A DNA stretch of 64,000 bases from Gadus chalcogrammus. Taxonomy: Eukaryota > Chordata > Actinopteri > Gadiformes > Gadidae. The position numbers and the translations under genes are program-made. The notes under the pieces are model-generated. The model saw only the letters and a program-made list of their open reading frames with translations, was not told the origin of the DNA and did not search any database. This document shows positions 25,409-37,449 of the stretch, one piece after another; within the stretch, counting starts at the first letter, position 1, and each line of letters opens with the position of its first letter. Location: contig NC_079420.1 of NCBI RefSeq assembly GCF_026213295.1, positions 11,972,651 to 12,036,650 on the forward strand, read 5' to 3'.

Positions 25409-28400
25409 CCTCTCCTGGAACCGTCACCTTATCGTGGTGGAGAGGTTTGCGTGTCCCTGTGAACCTGAGAGCTGTGTTGTCTGGAGCCTTGTGCTCCTGG
25501 TAGGGTCTCTCATGGCAGAGTGGTCTCAGGTGAGGGGCCAGACTAAGAATGGTTCAAAAAACTCCAATGAAGAACGAAAAAAGAGGAGATGTGACCCGGC
25601 CCGGAGGAAGCCCGGGGCCCCCGTCTGGAGCCAGGCCCAGACGGAGGGCTCGATGGCGAGCGCCTGGTGGCCGGGTTTGCCACGGAGCCCGGTCGGGCAC
25701 AGCCCGAACAAACTACGTGGCACCCCCCCTCTCTTCATCCCATTGGCCCACCACCTGTGGGAAGACCCGTTGGGGTCGGGTGCGCAGCCACATGGGTGGC
25801 AGCGAAGGTCAGGGGTCTCGACGGACCAGACCCGGGCGGCAGAAGCTGGCTCTGGGGACGTGGAACGTCACCTCGCTGTGGGGAAAGGAACCGGAGCTTG
25901 TGAGGGAGGTGGAGCGCTATCAGTTAGATCTGGTGGGGCTTACCTCCACGCACAGTCTCATCTCTGGTACCGTACTCCTGGATAAGGGTTGGACTCTATT
26001 CTTCGCCGGAGTTGCCGAGGGCGTGAGGCGCCGGGCGGGTGTGGGGATACTCATAAATCCCCGGCTGAGCGCCGCGGTGTTGGAGTTTACCCCGGTAGAC
26101 GAGAGGGTCGCCTCCCTGCGCCTAAGGGTTGTAGGGGGGAAAACTTTGACTGTTGTTTGTGCGTATGCACCAAACAGCAGCTCAGAGTACTCGGCCTTCT
26201 TGGAGACCCTGAATGGAGTCCTGTATGGGGCTCCAGTAGGGGACTCCGTAGTTCTGCTGGGAGACTTCAACGCCCACGTGGGCAACGATGGAGACACCTG
26301 GAGAGGCGTGGTGGGGAGGAACGGCCTCCCTGATCTAAACCCGAGCGGTCGTTTGTTATTGGACTTCTGTGCTAGTCATGGATTATCCATAACAAACACC
26401 ATGTTCGAACATAAGGGTGCTCATAAGTGTACCTGGTACCAGAGTACCCTAGGCCGAAGATCGATGATCGATTTCGTGATCGTGTCATCTGATCTGAGGC
26501 CGCATGTTTTGGACACTCGGGTAAAGAGAGGGGCGGAACTGTCAACCGACCACCATCTGGTTGTGAGTTGGATCAGGGAATGGGGGAAATTTCCGGATAG
26601 ACCTGGTAAGCCCAAACGAGTAGTGCGGGTGAACTGGGAACGTCTGGAGGAGGCCCCCGTCCTAGGTATCTTCAACTCACACCTCCGGCGGAGCTTTTCT
26701 GGCATTCCTGTGGAGGTTGGGGGCATTGAGCCGGAGGCTAAGCAGCGGGTGTGGGAGAAGTTCGGAGAGGCCATGGAGAAGGACTTTCGGTCGGCACCAA
26801 AGTGTTTCTGGAAGACTATCCGGCACCTCAGGAGGGGGAAACGGGGAACCATCCAAGCTGTGTACAGTAAGGATGGGACTCTGTTGACCTCAAATGAGGA
26901 GGTCGTCGGACGTTGGAAGGAACACTTTGAGGAACTCCTGAATCCGAATAACACGCCCTCTATGTTGGAGGCAGAGCTCGAGGTTGATGGTGTTTCGTCG
27001 TCAATTTCCCTGGTGGAGGTCACTGAGGTAGTCAAACATCTCCGCAGTGGCAAAGCCCCAGGGATTGATGAGATCCAGCCTGAAATGCTAAAGGCTCTGG
27101 GTGTTGAGGGGCTGTCATGGTTGACACGCCTATTCAACATCGCGTGGGAGTCGGGTACAGTGCCAAAGGAGTGGCAAACCGGGGTGGTGGTTCCCCTGTT
27201 CAAAAAGGGGGACCAGAGAGTGTGTGCCAATTACCGGGGTATCACACTTCTCAGCCTCCCTGGTAAAGTCTACTCCAAGGTGCTGGAAAGGAGGGTTCGG
27301 CCGATCGTCGAACCTCAGATTGAAGAGGAACAATGCGGTTTTCGCCCCGGACGTGGAACTACGGACCAGCTCTTCACTCTCGCAAGGATCCTGGAGGGGG
27401 CCTGGGAGTATGCCCATCCGGTCTACATGTGTTTTGTGGATCTGGAGAAGGCGTATGACCGGGTCCCCCGGGAGAAACTGTGGGAGGTGCTGCGGGAGTA
27501 TGGGGTAAGGGGGTCTATCCTCAGGGCCATCCAATCTTTGTACTCCCAAAGCGAGAGCTGTGTTCGTGTTCTCGGCAGCCAGTCAGTTTCGTTCTCAGTG
27601 GGTGCTGGTCTCCGCCAGGGCTGCGTCACCAATCCTGTTTGTGATATACATGGACAGGATATCGAGGCGTAGTCGTGGTGGGGAGGGGTTGCAGTTCGGT
27701 GGTCTGTGGATCTCGTCACTGCTTTTTGCAGATGATGTGGTCCTCATTGGATCATCGGCCTGTGACCTTCAGCACTCACTGGATCGGCTGGCGGCCGAGT
27801 GTGAAGCGGCTGGGATGAGGATCAGCACCGCTAAATCTGAGGCCATGACTCTTAGCAGGAAACCGGTGGATTGCTTACTCCGGGTAGGAAATGAGTCCTT
27901 AGCCCAAGTGAAGGAGTTCAAGTACCTCGGGGTCTTGTTCGCGAGTGAGGGTACTATGGAGCGTGAGATTGGCCGGAGAATCTGAGCAGCGGGGGCGGTA
28001 TTGCGTTCGCTTTACCGCACCGTTGTAACGAAAAGAGAGCTGAGCCGCAAGGCAAAGCTCTCAATCTACCGGTCGATCTTCGTTCCTATCCTCACCTATG
28101 GTCATGAGGGCTGGGTGATGACCGAAAGGACGAGATCGCGGGTACAAGCGGCCGAGATGAGTTTTCTCAGAAGGGTGGCTGGCGTCTCCCTTAGGGATAG
28201 GGTGAGAAGCTCAGCCATCCGTGAGGAACTCGGATTAGAGCCGCTGCTCCTTTACTTAGAAAGGAGTCAGCTGAGGTGGTTCGGGCATCTGGTAAGGATG
28301 CCCACTGGGCGCCTTCCTTGGGAGGTGTTTCAGGCACGTCCAGTGGGGAGGAGACCTCGGGGAAGACCCAGGACTAGGTGGAGAGATTATATCTCAACAC

Positions 28401-28529
28401 TGGCCTGGGAACGCCTCGGGATCCCCCCGTCAGAGCTGGTCAATGTGGCCCGGGAAAGGGAAGTCTGGGGCCCCCTGCTTGAGCTGCTCCCCCCGCGACC
28501 CGACCCCGGATAAGCGGATGAGGATGAGG
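25409..28529 (+). mobile_element. Nearly intact RTE-like LINE
   Basis: A non-LTR retrotransposon bounded by a 12-bp duplication ATGATCTTTGGG (25397-25408 and 28530-28541). The 5' end has the fish-typical ACCTTATCGTGGTGGAGAGG. The tail is a (GATGAG)n-like repeat. One long frame (25549-27672) carries the AP endonuclease ([31 protein letters not shown]) and the reverse transcriptase start ([41 protein letters not shown]). The catalytic LLFADDVVLIG lies in the next frame. RTE/Rex3-like by overall look; the clade is not proven. Confidence 0.9.
25549..28513 (+). pseudogene. LINE endonuclease/reverse transcriptase with two lesions
   Basis: The coding region is interrupted by a frameshift near 27620-27635, just after GLRQGC, and by one in-frame TGA at 27983-27985 (after EIGRRI). 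The downstream frame 27986-28513 is open and keeps the C-terminal region (YGHEGWVMTERTRSR, LRWFGHLVRMPTGRLPWE). With only two disabling changes in about 3 kb, the insertion should be young. The copy itself cannot make a full protein unless it is rescued. Confidence 0.85.
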
Positions 28530-28684
28530 ATGATCTTTGGGAAAAAAAAATTAAAAAAAATTAAATATATTCATAAACATTTATAAGTAGCCTAGTCTAG
28601 ATAGACATAGTCCATCTGGAGAATAAACAACAACCTGTTTACCACCTCAAGTGTATTAACCTATCCTATCCCCAGTCAGATCTG

Positions 28685-28808
<124 letters not shown>

Positions 28809-29206
28809 TATGTGTATGTGTATATGTGTAAGGTCTGCCTCACTTGTATTAATTTGCAATAACTTGAATGGAACTTTAGACATTTGGGGATAGCATAGCA
28901 GTCAGGTAGCTATTTAAAGCTATAATAAACCGCATATTTCGTTTATTTAGATAAAGCATTATGAAAAAGTTTGCATGCAAAATAAAGCATACGCATAAAT
29001 TTAGGGCAGCATTTTCATTTTCACTCTGGGTTAAGCCCCGGATGTTCAGGAAACCTAGAAATCCCCACCCAAATCTATTCTCTTGAGTAGAGGCAATAAA
29101 AATGCGATATGTGTGGAAGAGAGACAGAAGGAGAGGAGAAAAGGATTAGAGGGTAGAAGGAGAAGAGAGGAGTAGTATTTAGTGACCAGAACTGTATGGA
29201 GTGTAT

Positions 29207-29316
<110 letters not shown>

Positions 29317-29460
29317 GGGGGTATCTAGTTTGTATCTATATTAAGTTAATCTTTGGTGTGTGTCTATTTGGTGTGTTTATCTTTATGGTGTGTATCTATA
29401 TGGTGTGTAACTTTGGTGTGTGCGTATCTATATGGTGTTGTATACCTATGGTGTGTGCGT

Positions 29461-30062
29461 GTTGTGGGGGCCCAGCCGCTGAGCAGTGCCCCACATGGCC
29501 ACGTGGTGGCCACAAAGGCAGGCAAAGGCAGCCAAGGGGTGTGGTGCTGGATGGGAGGTACTACTCAGTTACCCTGCACAGGTGCGCTGAGTTAGCCCTG
29601 CAATCAGAGGGCCTTTTTAACTCCACCAGAACAGGCTGAAGACAGACTGGCTGGAGGAGCGTGTGGAGACCAGAGACACGTTAGGCCAGTCTCGTGGTAA
29701 GAGGCCTGTGGCCAACCCTTTTGATCACTCCAAACCTAATTAATGAAGTTACGTTCAAGTGGACCGAAGAGCTGTTTTGTCGGTGTGTGAATTGTGTCGT
29801 GCTGAAACCCGAGAGAAGGCCTGCAGCTGAAGAGGAACCCCAACGACTCCAAGAGGAAACTCATGCCGAGCTAGGGTGAAGAGGTCAGTGGCAGGGACCA
29901 CAGACCCCACTAACCTTGGTCTATCTTTCTCTCTCTCTCTCTGGCCCCACCCCAGGAAGAGCCAGAAAGGGCACCCTGACGACAGCCGCCAACCCGGTGA
30001 CGATTTGAGTTGCCTTTTGCCCCCTCCCTTTTCCCCCTGCACCTTTTTTATAAATAAATGAC
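29461..30062 (+). other. Unclassified GC-rich segment ending in AATAAA
   Basis: A stretch unlike its AT-rich surroundings, ending TTTTTTATAAATAAATGACG. It could be a solo LTR or other retroelement fragment, or a short noncoding exon. I found no protein match and no clear terminal duplication. Confidence 0.25.
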
Positions 30063-30117
30063 GCAAGTTGATTTCACCGCAACTCCCGCTTCTGCCTGTT
30101 CTATTCTAATTGGTGAT

Positions 30118-30119
<2 letters not shown>

Positions 30120-30159
<40 letters not shown>

Positions 30160-30162
30160 TGT

Positions 30163-30255
<93 letters not shown>
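30120..30255 (+). repeat. Compound (GT)n microsatellite
   Basis: Two GT runs separated by TTTTTGTCC. Confidence 0.98.
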
Positions 30256-30256
<1 letters not shown>

Positions 30257-30319
30257 AAAATGTAAACATAGGGCGCTAATATGACGTTAAGCATTTCCTG
30301 GCGCATAATGTGACGCTTC

Positions 30320-30497
30320 AGAACCTAAAACCCTGTTTCCCCCCGTTGACACGACAACACATAACCGGCGTTTTCAGAAATCTCCACTTTGGCCGGAGTT
30401 TTTTAGAAATGATCGTTTTCTGTGACGTTTTCGTGTAAATGAGATGCCAAACCGCGTGGAAGTATCTGCGTTTTCCCTTCGTGTAAACGGGGCCTCA
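30320..30497. mobile_element. Possible small MITE remnant
   Basis: One edge reads CCCTGTTTCCCCCCGTTGAC and the other CGTGTAAACGGGGCCTC, roughly inverted, as in common fish hAT-derived short elements. No clear target-site duplication. From 30500 to 31380 I see nothing. Confidence 0.3.
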
Positions 30498-31380
30498 GTC
30501 TCTTTGATGAAAGCTTCCTTCTCACTCTCACAAACACACACTCACTCGTGCACACAGTAAGGTGAATTGAATGAAGACTTTTTTCGTTTTGAAGTTTGAA
30601 TCTAAATCAGTCAAATTAGACTCATCCCTTTAATTAAAATGAGGGAGGTCATTTAAGATCAAAGACGGAGCTGAAATAGCCTCTCACTGTTACCAAGAAG
30701 ACCACAGGGTGCCGAACCTGCATAGTTTTACTAATTAGCTCACCTGCCGCAGCTCGCCTGCCAGGTGGTTTTCTTAATTAGTTAATTGGTTCCATCTGGT
30801 GCGTCTCACTTAAAAGGGAACCAGTCAGACAGTACATTTGTTTGTGCACTGTTTTGTTGAGCTCTGTTGTGACTTATTTAACATTTCTTCCAGTTTCACA
30901 GGTTAAAGACTTTTTGAAGTAAAGAGGAGCATCTCAACTGAACCTGATGTTAGTAGAATTGTGTGGAAAAGCACAACCGACATGACTTGTATGTTGAATA
31001 TAAATCACTGATAATGTGTGAAGGAAATCTGGGATTGTGGTGGTTTAACTCTCATTTGAATTTTGGACCATGAGTAAACTGTTCCTTCCTTCAAAGGTCT
31101 ATCATGGATATTTAACTGCAGTTCTGTGAGTATCCCAACTTAACCATGAAGCATAACTGCAAACTGTAAGTCATTAATTTCTCATTACTCTTGGGCACAT
31201 TAATGTATGTTGGCTTCCTGGTGAGTTAACCTGTTACCTGAAGGTTGATCTGAGTAGCAAGGATTTTTTTATTGGTTCATGGGTTACTTAGGTGTTTGGT
31301 TTATGTTGGTTTTAATGATTTGATAAAATGGTTACAGGCTCCATGTTGTTGTTGTAAGCTGGAGTAATGGGTTAGGTTCT

Positions 31381-31799
31381 GAGCTGTCAAGCGATTAAAA
31401 TATTTAATCGCATTAATGTCATAGTTAACTCACGATTAATCGCAAATTCTTTTTCTATGCTAAATATAATAATTCTTATCATTTTAATTCTCTTATCAAC
31501 ATGGTGAAGTGCATCGGCTTGCCTTGTGCAAATTATTTTTTATTGATAACAACATTGGCATATACTGATCAAAACAGGACGATACAAAAAAAGAGCCTAT
31601 AGTGCAATTAAACGACTGCTTTGAACAAATGTCATTTGAACATAGCAGTCAGGCTACTGCTTCTTTGTTTTGAGCCAAAGAAACATTATTATTTATTTTT
31701 TTAATAAAATAATTGCGTTAATCGCGCGATAAAGTTTTTAACGCTGTTAAAATTGCTTTGCGTTAACGCCGTTAATAACGTGTTTAACTGACAGCTCTA
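31381..31799. mobile_element. TIR element (GAGCTGTCA ends)
   Basis: Ends GAGCTGTCA… and …TGACAGCTC are inverted repeats, and the subterminal parts (ATTTAATCGC, GCGTTAATCGCG) also pair. GTTCT occurs just outside both ends. It looks like an old DNA transposon; the superfamily is uncertain. Confidence 0.6.
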
Positions 31800-31859
31800 G
31801 TTCTGATATCTTCAGTCTTCTTTCATTCTACTCTCCTGAGCTCTGCATATTCATCACAC

Positions 31860-32165
31860 GAGTGTTGCTTTGATGCTTGATGAGGGTGTGGTCTGAGTGA
31901 GCAGAGGTGCATACTGGGATACAGAGCTGTCTGAAGTCTACAGGTCTGTAGACACGCCCCCTCAGGGGAAACCGAGTGTTTGAGAAACTGTCGTGACGTC
32001 AGTTACATGGACTGGAATGTTCTTAAAGATGGAGACAGGGATTCAGAAGGAGAAACACCAGGGGGAGATGAGGGGGCTCCTCATCTCAACGACTAAAACA
32101 CAACTTCAGTCTGACACGGAACCATGGAACGCATTCAACAGTCCCCTCCAGGCATCGTGACTACT
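31860..32165. repeat. Left arm of a long imperfect inverted repeat
   Basis: Pairs with 33355-33660. Shared blocks, read on this strand, include GGTGTGGTCTGAGTGAG, TACTGGGATACAGAGCTGTC, GTGTTTGAGAAACTGTCGTG and AGTTACATGGACTGGAATG. Identity of the best 200 bases is roughly 80% by eye. Confidence 0.85.
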
Positions 32166-32582
32166 CAGGAACAGTTTCATTTCCAAGAAGGTCTTATTTG
32201 GGGCCATCCCCATATGGATCCTGCTCAAGAGCCACCCCCCTCCACTGGGTGGTCTTCTGAACAGATGACCTTCTTCCTGTCCTCAAGCTGACTAAAGCTG
32301 CACCGTTTGCATCTGTGAAGCCCCCTCATTCAGGAAACCACTGGACTACAAAGACATGACTTCAGAGAAGTTGAATCAACCTGGGACACATTTTGGAGAC
32401 GCCAAGCATAATCCATCACCAATGTGGGACGCCACTGAAGAATGTTGTACATAATTTACGTCTCTGGAGACATTGGTTGTTCTGTTATGGGTGCCCTGGC
32501 AGGAGAGCTGGGGGGGGGGTGATGGAATGTTATTTGGCATGAGGTTTTTACCCTGCATGATTGTTTGGCCTTTTATGGCTCA

Positions 32583-32584
32583 GT

Positions 32585-32625
<41 letters not shown>
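32583..32625 (+). repeat. (GT)n microsatellite in the inverted-repeat spacer
   Basis: A GT run, with a shorter one at 32686-32703. Confidence 0.95.
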
Positions 32626-32628
<3 letters not shown>

Positions 32629-33354
32629 GGTTTGAAATTTTCGAAATTTGAAATTGGGTTTGAAATTGTCGATTTTTAAGCATCGCTGTGTGTGTGTGTG
32701 TGTCTCCCACTCACACCTGGCATGGGGTTCTACGTGCCTGTCCTGGGTTCTATGTGTGTGTGTCCGGCTTGCTTTGACAGTGATAATGTTCATACGGGGG
32801 TCTGTGTGATTGGCTTGGGATATTGGAATGGTCATCTAAATCATACCTGATGGACGGCCACACGTTTACTTAAGGGCCTCCAGTAGACATGGAGAGCCCT
32901 GAGCGACGCTCCGGAGCGAGATCCAACACACTGGGCAGGAAGGAGAGTATCCAACTCGAGTGTAAAAGGATGCAAGCGGCGTGTTCAGATCAGTGACTTC
33001 AAACTAGGACTACACCAATCAGGATCAATGGAGGATGGACATCAAAAGGAATTCCACAAGGGGAGTCTGACGTTGGAAAGGGACCTAAATGGATATTCAA
33101 GATGACCTTCAGACCTGTAATGAGACGGCTCTTCCTTCCTACCTGGCTGGATTGATGGAGAGCCCTGTGGATCTTGTCTTGCTCTCAGTTGCACGTCTTC
33201 TCAGGCTGAACTGTATTTGTTTCGAACAGGACTAGCTGAACAATTGGTTGCCTTAAATCAGAACCAATCCGGGAACTCCAGCTAGTGCGCTCTTCGAGCT
33301 AAAGTTGTGCTCTTCAGCTGAGGAGGTAAGGAAACCTTCACTGGGGCTTCAAGG

Positions 33355-33660
33355 TGTAAAGAGGAGAATGTTTCAAAGTGTTCCATGGTACTCTGATGAA
33401 GACCGTTGTGTTCCACTGGCTGAGAGGAAGAACCCACACATCTTCCTCTTGGCCTTTCTCCTCTGAGAATCCTGGCGCCATCTTGAAGGATATTCCAGCT
33501 CACGTAACTGATGTCACGACAGATTCTCAAACACTTGGTTTCTCCTGTGGAACGTGTCTATGGAACTGAAGACTTCAGACAGCACTGTATCCCAGCATGC
33601 ATCTCTACTCACTCAGACCACACCCCCATGAGTAGGATGCAACACTCTAGTGATGGAGAT
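33355..33660. repeat. Right arm of the long imperfect inverted repeat
   Basis: The reverse complement reads GTGTTTGAGAATCTGTCGTG and CAGTTACGTGAGCTGGAAT, matching the left arm. The spacer of about 1.2 kb has no protein-coding signal that I can identify. Confidence 0.85.
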
Positions 33661-34734
33661 GTAGAGTTTTATAAGTAATGAGGGAGCAGTCTAAGGGGAT
33701 TAGAACACAATGGAATGTCAATTCTGTAAATCTTTAAACCATGAAGATGGTTGGTAGTTCAGGAATTGGGCTTCTTTTTATGATGGGCAGTCCTTTCACT
33801 CAGATATAAAAACAACTTGAGTTTGATATTAAATACATACTGACACGTACGTCGTACAATATGTTGTTAATTTCCGATGGTTGCGCCGTACTTTTAACCA
33901 GGATGACGTTGCGGGACTCTCACTGCGTACAAAACAGCGTTCTACTTGCGGGCCCATTTTTGACATCGGGGAAGGCTGAAAATCATTTCAAGGTGGAAGA
34001 TAATTTGACATTTCTTCAACGGAACCCAGCACCTGAATATGGCTGAGTATATTTGATTTAATATCGATACTGCTTAGTGTTCTTTGTTACTTCAGCTTTT
34101 GTACGTTCTAAATATCTGCTGTCATTAATTGCCACAGAAGTTAAACCCTACCCAATGGAATGACGTTAAACAACGACTTTGGTGCAGTTATCGACTGGAT
34201 AATATCAAAGCTAAAATAATGGCCGTAATTCCCACATGTTACAGTAGAAGATACTCTAGAACTGTACAAGGTTAAAAGGTAACATGTAGTTTGTCCCAAG
34301 GTGTCTGCCTCCTCACCCAGAGCAAGACCTCCACCTCCTCACCCAGAGCCAGACCTCCACCTTCTGTCAGAAGTCCTCCAGAACAGGTCAGTGCTCTGTG
34401 AGTAGTCTTCTCGGGTCAGTTTCAATGCATGGCCTGAACCACTGCTTTAAACTTGTGGACTGCTCTGTCTTCATACCCAAAAACAGGATGCTCATGTCTT
34501 GTCTTAAGTCTTTTCTAGCCTTGAGTTATAAAATAATAGTTCAATTAATTGTGTAACTCGGTTTTGGATGAGTCAATTAAGTTTATTGTTGGGCAAATAC
34601 TGATGTATATGGTGGTTAGTGAGGTCCCCCCTTCACTTTAGGCGTCTGAGTGTTATTAATTATTATTATTCTTCATGTTTAACCTCTGTTTTCCTTTTAT
34701 TCCTAGTCTGTTTTACATAGTTTTGAATGATGAC

Positions 34735-34798
34735 TATATGCTCTGTAAGGTGACCTTGGGTGTCTTGAAAGGCGCCTCTAAATTAAATGTATTATTAT
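34735..34798 (+). mobile_element. SINE/LINE 3' tail remnant
   Basis: TGACCTTGGGTGTCTTGAAA followed by GGCGCCTCTAAATTAAATG and TATTATTATA is the typical 3' tail of fish tRNA-derived SINEs and the related LINEs. The 5' part is not recognisable. Confidence 0.55.
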
Positions 34799-36059
34799 AA
34801 ACCTGCTACTGTAGCTGAAAGGCGAGGCTGAGAGGCTGGGGACCGGAGGATTGTGGTGCCAGGGTGGACCGGAGACTGAGGCTGGAGACCAGGGGCCTGC
34901 AGCACCGGACCAGAGGGTAACCATCACCAAGCTCATCTGAAACACTAAAATCCACGGTAGTTTAGGTCTGGTTTTGATCATCTTATGACTTTCAATCTGT
35001 GCCAAGCTGTGATTTGAGTTAATTCATACGGGGGTTATGCAAGAGTCATATGAGCCATTAATGTTACTAGTGCTGCTACGACCGTAGTGGATGAATTGCT
35101 GAACGTGACAATCTGCAGACGTTGTCTAATTTAAGTGTTTAAATTTGTCTTCCATTTTACAAGTTAACTTCAGATGCAGGAGGTGGGGTGTGCTGTGTCC
35201 CCAGGTGATTTACTACTGAGACCAACTGTGTTTGTAACCAGACCAGGAATCCATGGCTGAAGAAGCTGATGGAGCAGTCGTGCTGAAGGCCCTGCCTGGT
35301 GGAGGAGCTGGTGGAGGCCCTGCCTGGTGAAGGACGTCTGTCGTGGGGTAGATGGAGCTTGACTCTGAAGTGATCAACACACTCACTGCCACTTCTCGTA
35401 GAATACTGCTACCACAAACTACCGGCGTTTGTACCATGTATACCAGACGACTACATCTGTTTTACCACATGTTGAAGCAAGACTTCCGCTGTTTGTTCCA
35501 GACCAGAACTCTGTCTGAGGAGAGCTGCTGGAGGAGCTGAGACGCTGGAGGAGGACGACTAGGAATCGACCAACAAGGATTCCTCGTAAGTTTGTATTTA
35601 CTTACATGGTTGACTTAAAGGGCAAAATACAGCTGTTACTTTGACATGCGTTAACCAAATACCGCTGAGTTTTCTTACTAGAACGTGTTTCTGGAGCGGA
35701 GACGAGCTGGTAGGGGAGCCGTGAATCTGGAGGATGACCATCACTCTACCAACAAGGATTGTAAGTTTGTATTAACCAAACAAACTGGAAATAAAGGGCT
35801 TAAAAATAAGACGAACTACTACATGTTTGTTACCAGACTTTAGGGCCAGACTCGCGCTGTTTGTTCCAGACCAGGACTCTGGCTGAGGAGAGCTGATGGA
35901 GTAGCCAAGACTCTGGAGGACGACATCACTCCACCAACCAGGATCCTCGTAAGTTTGTCTAAAATAAACAGAGTGGACTTGTTGTAATGCAGGATTAGTT
36001 TGTCCAGTACAAGTTACGGCATACTATTGTGGTCGTTTACCAGACAAACTATAGCTGCT

Positions 36060-36420
36060 ACTTTGTTACACGCCATTAGAGCCCAACTACTCCTGTGTTT
36101 GTGACCTTACATTAGAGACAAACTACTACTGTGTTCGTTACCTGATATTAGAGCCCAACTACTACTGTGTTTGTTACCTTGCATTAGAGCCCAACTACTC
36201 CTCTGTTTGTTACCTTACGTTAGAGACAAACTACTACTGTGTTTGTGACCTTACATTAGAGCCCAACTACTACGGTGTTTGTTACCTGATATTGGAGACA
36301 AACTACTACTGTGTTTGTTACCTTACATTAGAGACAAACTACTACTGTGTTTGTTACCTGATATTAGAGCCCAACTACTACTGTGTTTGTTACCTTACAT
36401 TAGAGACGAATTACGTTTGT
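36060..36420 (+). repeat. Tandem repeat between exon-like units
   Basis: About nine units of ACTACTACTGTGTTTGTTAC plus CTTACATTAGAGCCCA. The unit resembles the sequence before the exon-like acceptors (TGTGTTTGTAACCAG). Confidence 0.85.
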
Positions 36421-36544
36421 AACGAGACCAGGAATCTGGAGGACTGATGGAGAAGCCGTACATCTGGAAGGCAAATCCTGAGGACCACCAGGACTCTACC
36501 ATCAAGGATTCCTCATAAGTTTGCATTATCTGGACATAGTGGAC

Positions 36545-36660
36545 TAGGTAGGGGGTTGGGGGTTCTACTCTCAAACCAATGGTACCGGGTTCAAGTCCTC
36601 AGAATACAGTGATGCGTCCTTGAGCAAGGCGCCCTAAAGCCTGCCTGCTCCTTAATGACT
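36545..36660 (+). mobile_element. tRNA-derived SINE fragment
   Basis: A B-box-like GGGTTCAAGTCC is followed by TCCTTGAGCAAGGCGCCCTA, as in many fish SINEs. Ends are not definable. Confidence 0.5.
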
Positions 36661-37449
36661 TATCTTTGGTTCAGATAATGTTGCATCTTTTGAATATTGA
36701 ACCTAATCAATGTCCTTGTTTGATCCGGGCAGACACACCTGAGCTGAACCTCACCTGATCCTGTTTGGTCGGGGGTAGACACACCTGAGCTAAACCCGCC
36801 CTGATCCTGACATCCTGCTGGTCCCGTCTCCTCAGTTCATCTGAGCCTCGTCCTCCAGAAGACCTGCTGAGCTCAGCTGTCTGAGGCTGATGGATCAATG
36901 ACCTCCAGTGGGAGTGATCTTCTTGACCCCACATGTAACCGTGTGCTTCCACACGCCTTTCCCTCACGTCTGTCACTAACCTCACTACTCTTTACTGCTT
37001 CCTCTTTTCTTCCTTCTCTGTGGTTCAAACCTTTACACTGAAGGCGCGTCTTCCTGCCCTCAGAGGGTTTAGCGTTAGGGTTGAGAGTCAGGGTTTAGAG
37101 TCAGGGACAGAGCTGGTCAGGGAGGACTGCTTTTACACAAACCTCTTCACTTGCTTTCGGAATGGTGGTGACATTTTGAAAAGATTCATTTGGGAAAATG
37201 TTTTCCTCTGCTTTCCTTTAAAAAAATTGTATTAAACTTCTGTCAAGTGTTTTTGTTTATATATTAAAATCCCACATTGACTTCTACATGTTTGGTGCGG
37301 TTCATTTAATTGTCCTCTAACTTGGTTAATGTCAAGCTAAACTCCTGCAATACATTTAATATACATGATTGTTATTCAGCAATGTTCACATAATCCATTT
37401 TGTAAAAATATGAAACCTCCATATTACTACTAAATTCAAGCCTATTCAT

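Larger units (their letters stand above)
35242..37250 (+). ncRNA. Cluster of repeated noncoding exon-like units
   Basis: Several related segments are flanked by canonical splice signals: 35502-35585 (TTTGTTCCAG before, GTAAGTTTG after), 35692-35760 (TTTCTTACTAG before, GTAAGTTTG after), 35870-35948 (TTTGTTCCAG, GTAAGTTTG) and 36427-36514 (donor mutated to ATAAGTTTG). A first unit starts at 35242. They share CTGGAGGA…CCAACAAGGATTCCTC. A further acceptor, CGTCTCCTCAG, lies at about 36834. No conserved protein frame. I infer a multi-exon noncoding transcript, or a tandem duplication of one exon; expression is unknown. Confidence 0.4.

Noticed and set aside
29461..30062. Protein-coding gene in the GC-rich block
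   Set aside because: Frames are short, with no recognisable domain; kept only as an unclassified segment.
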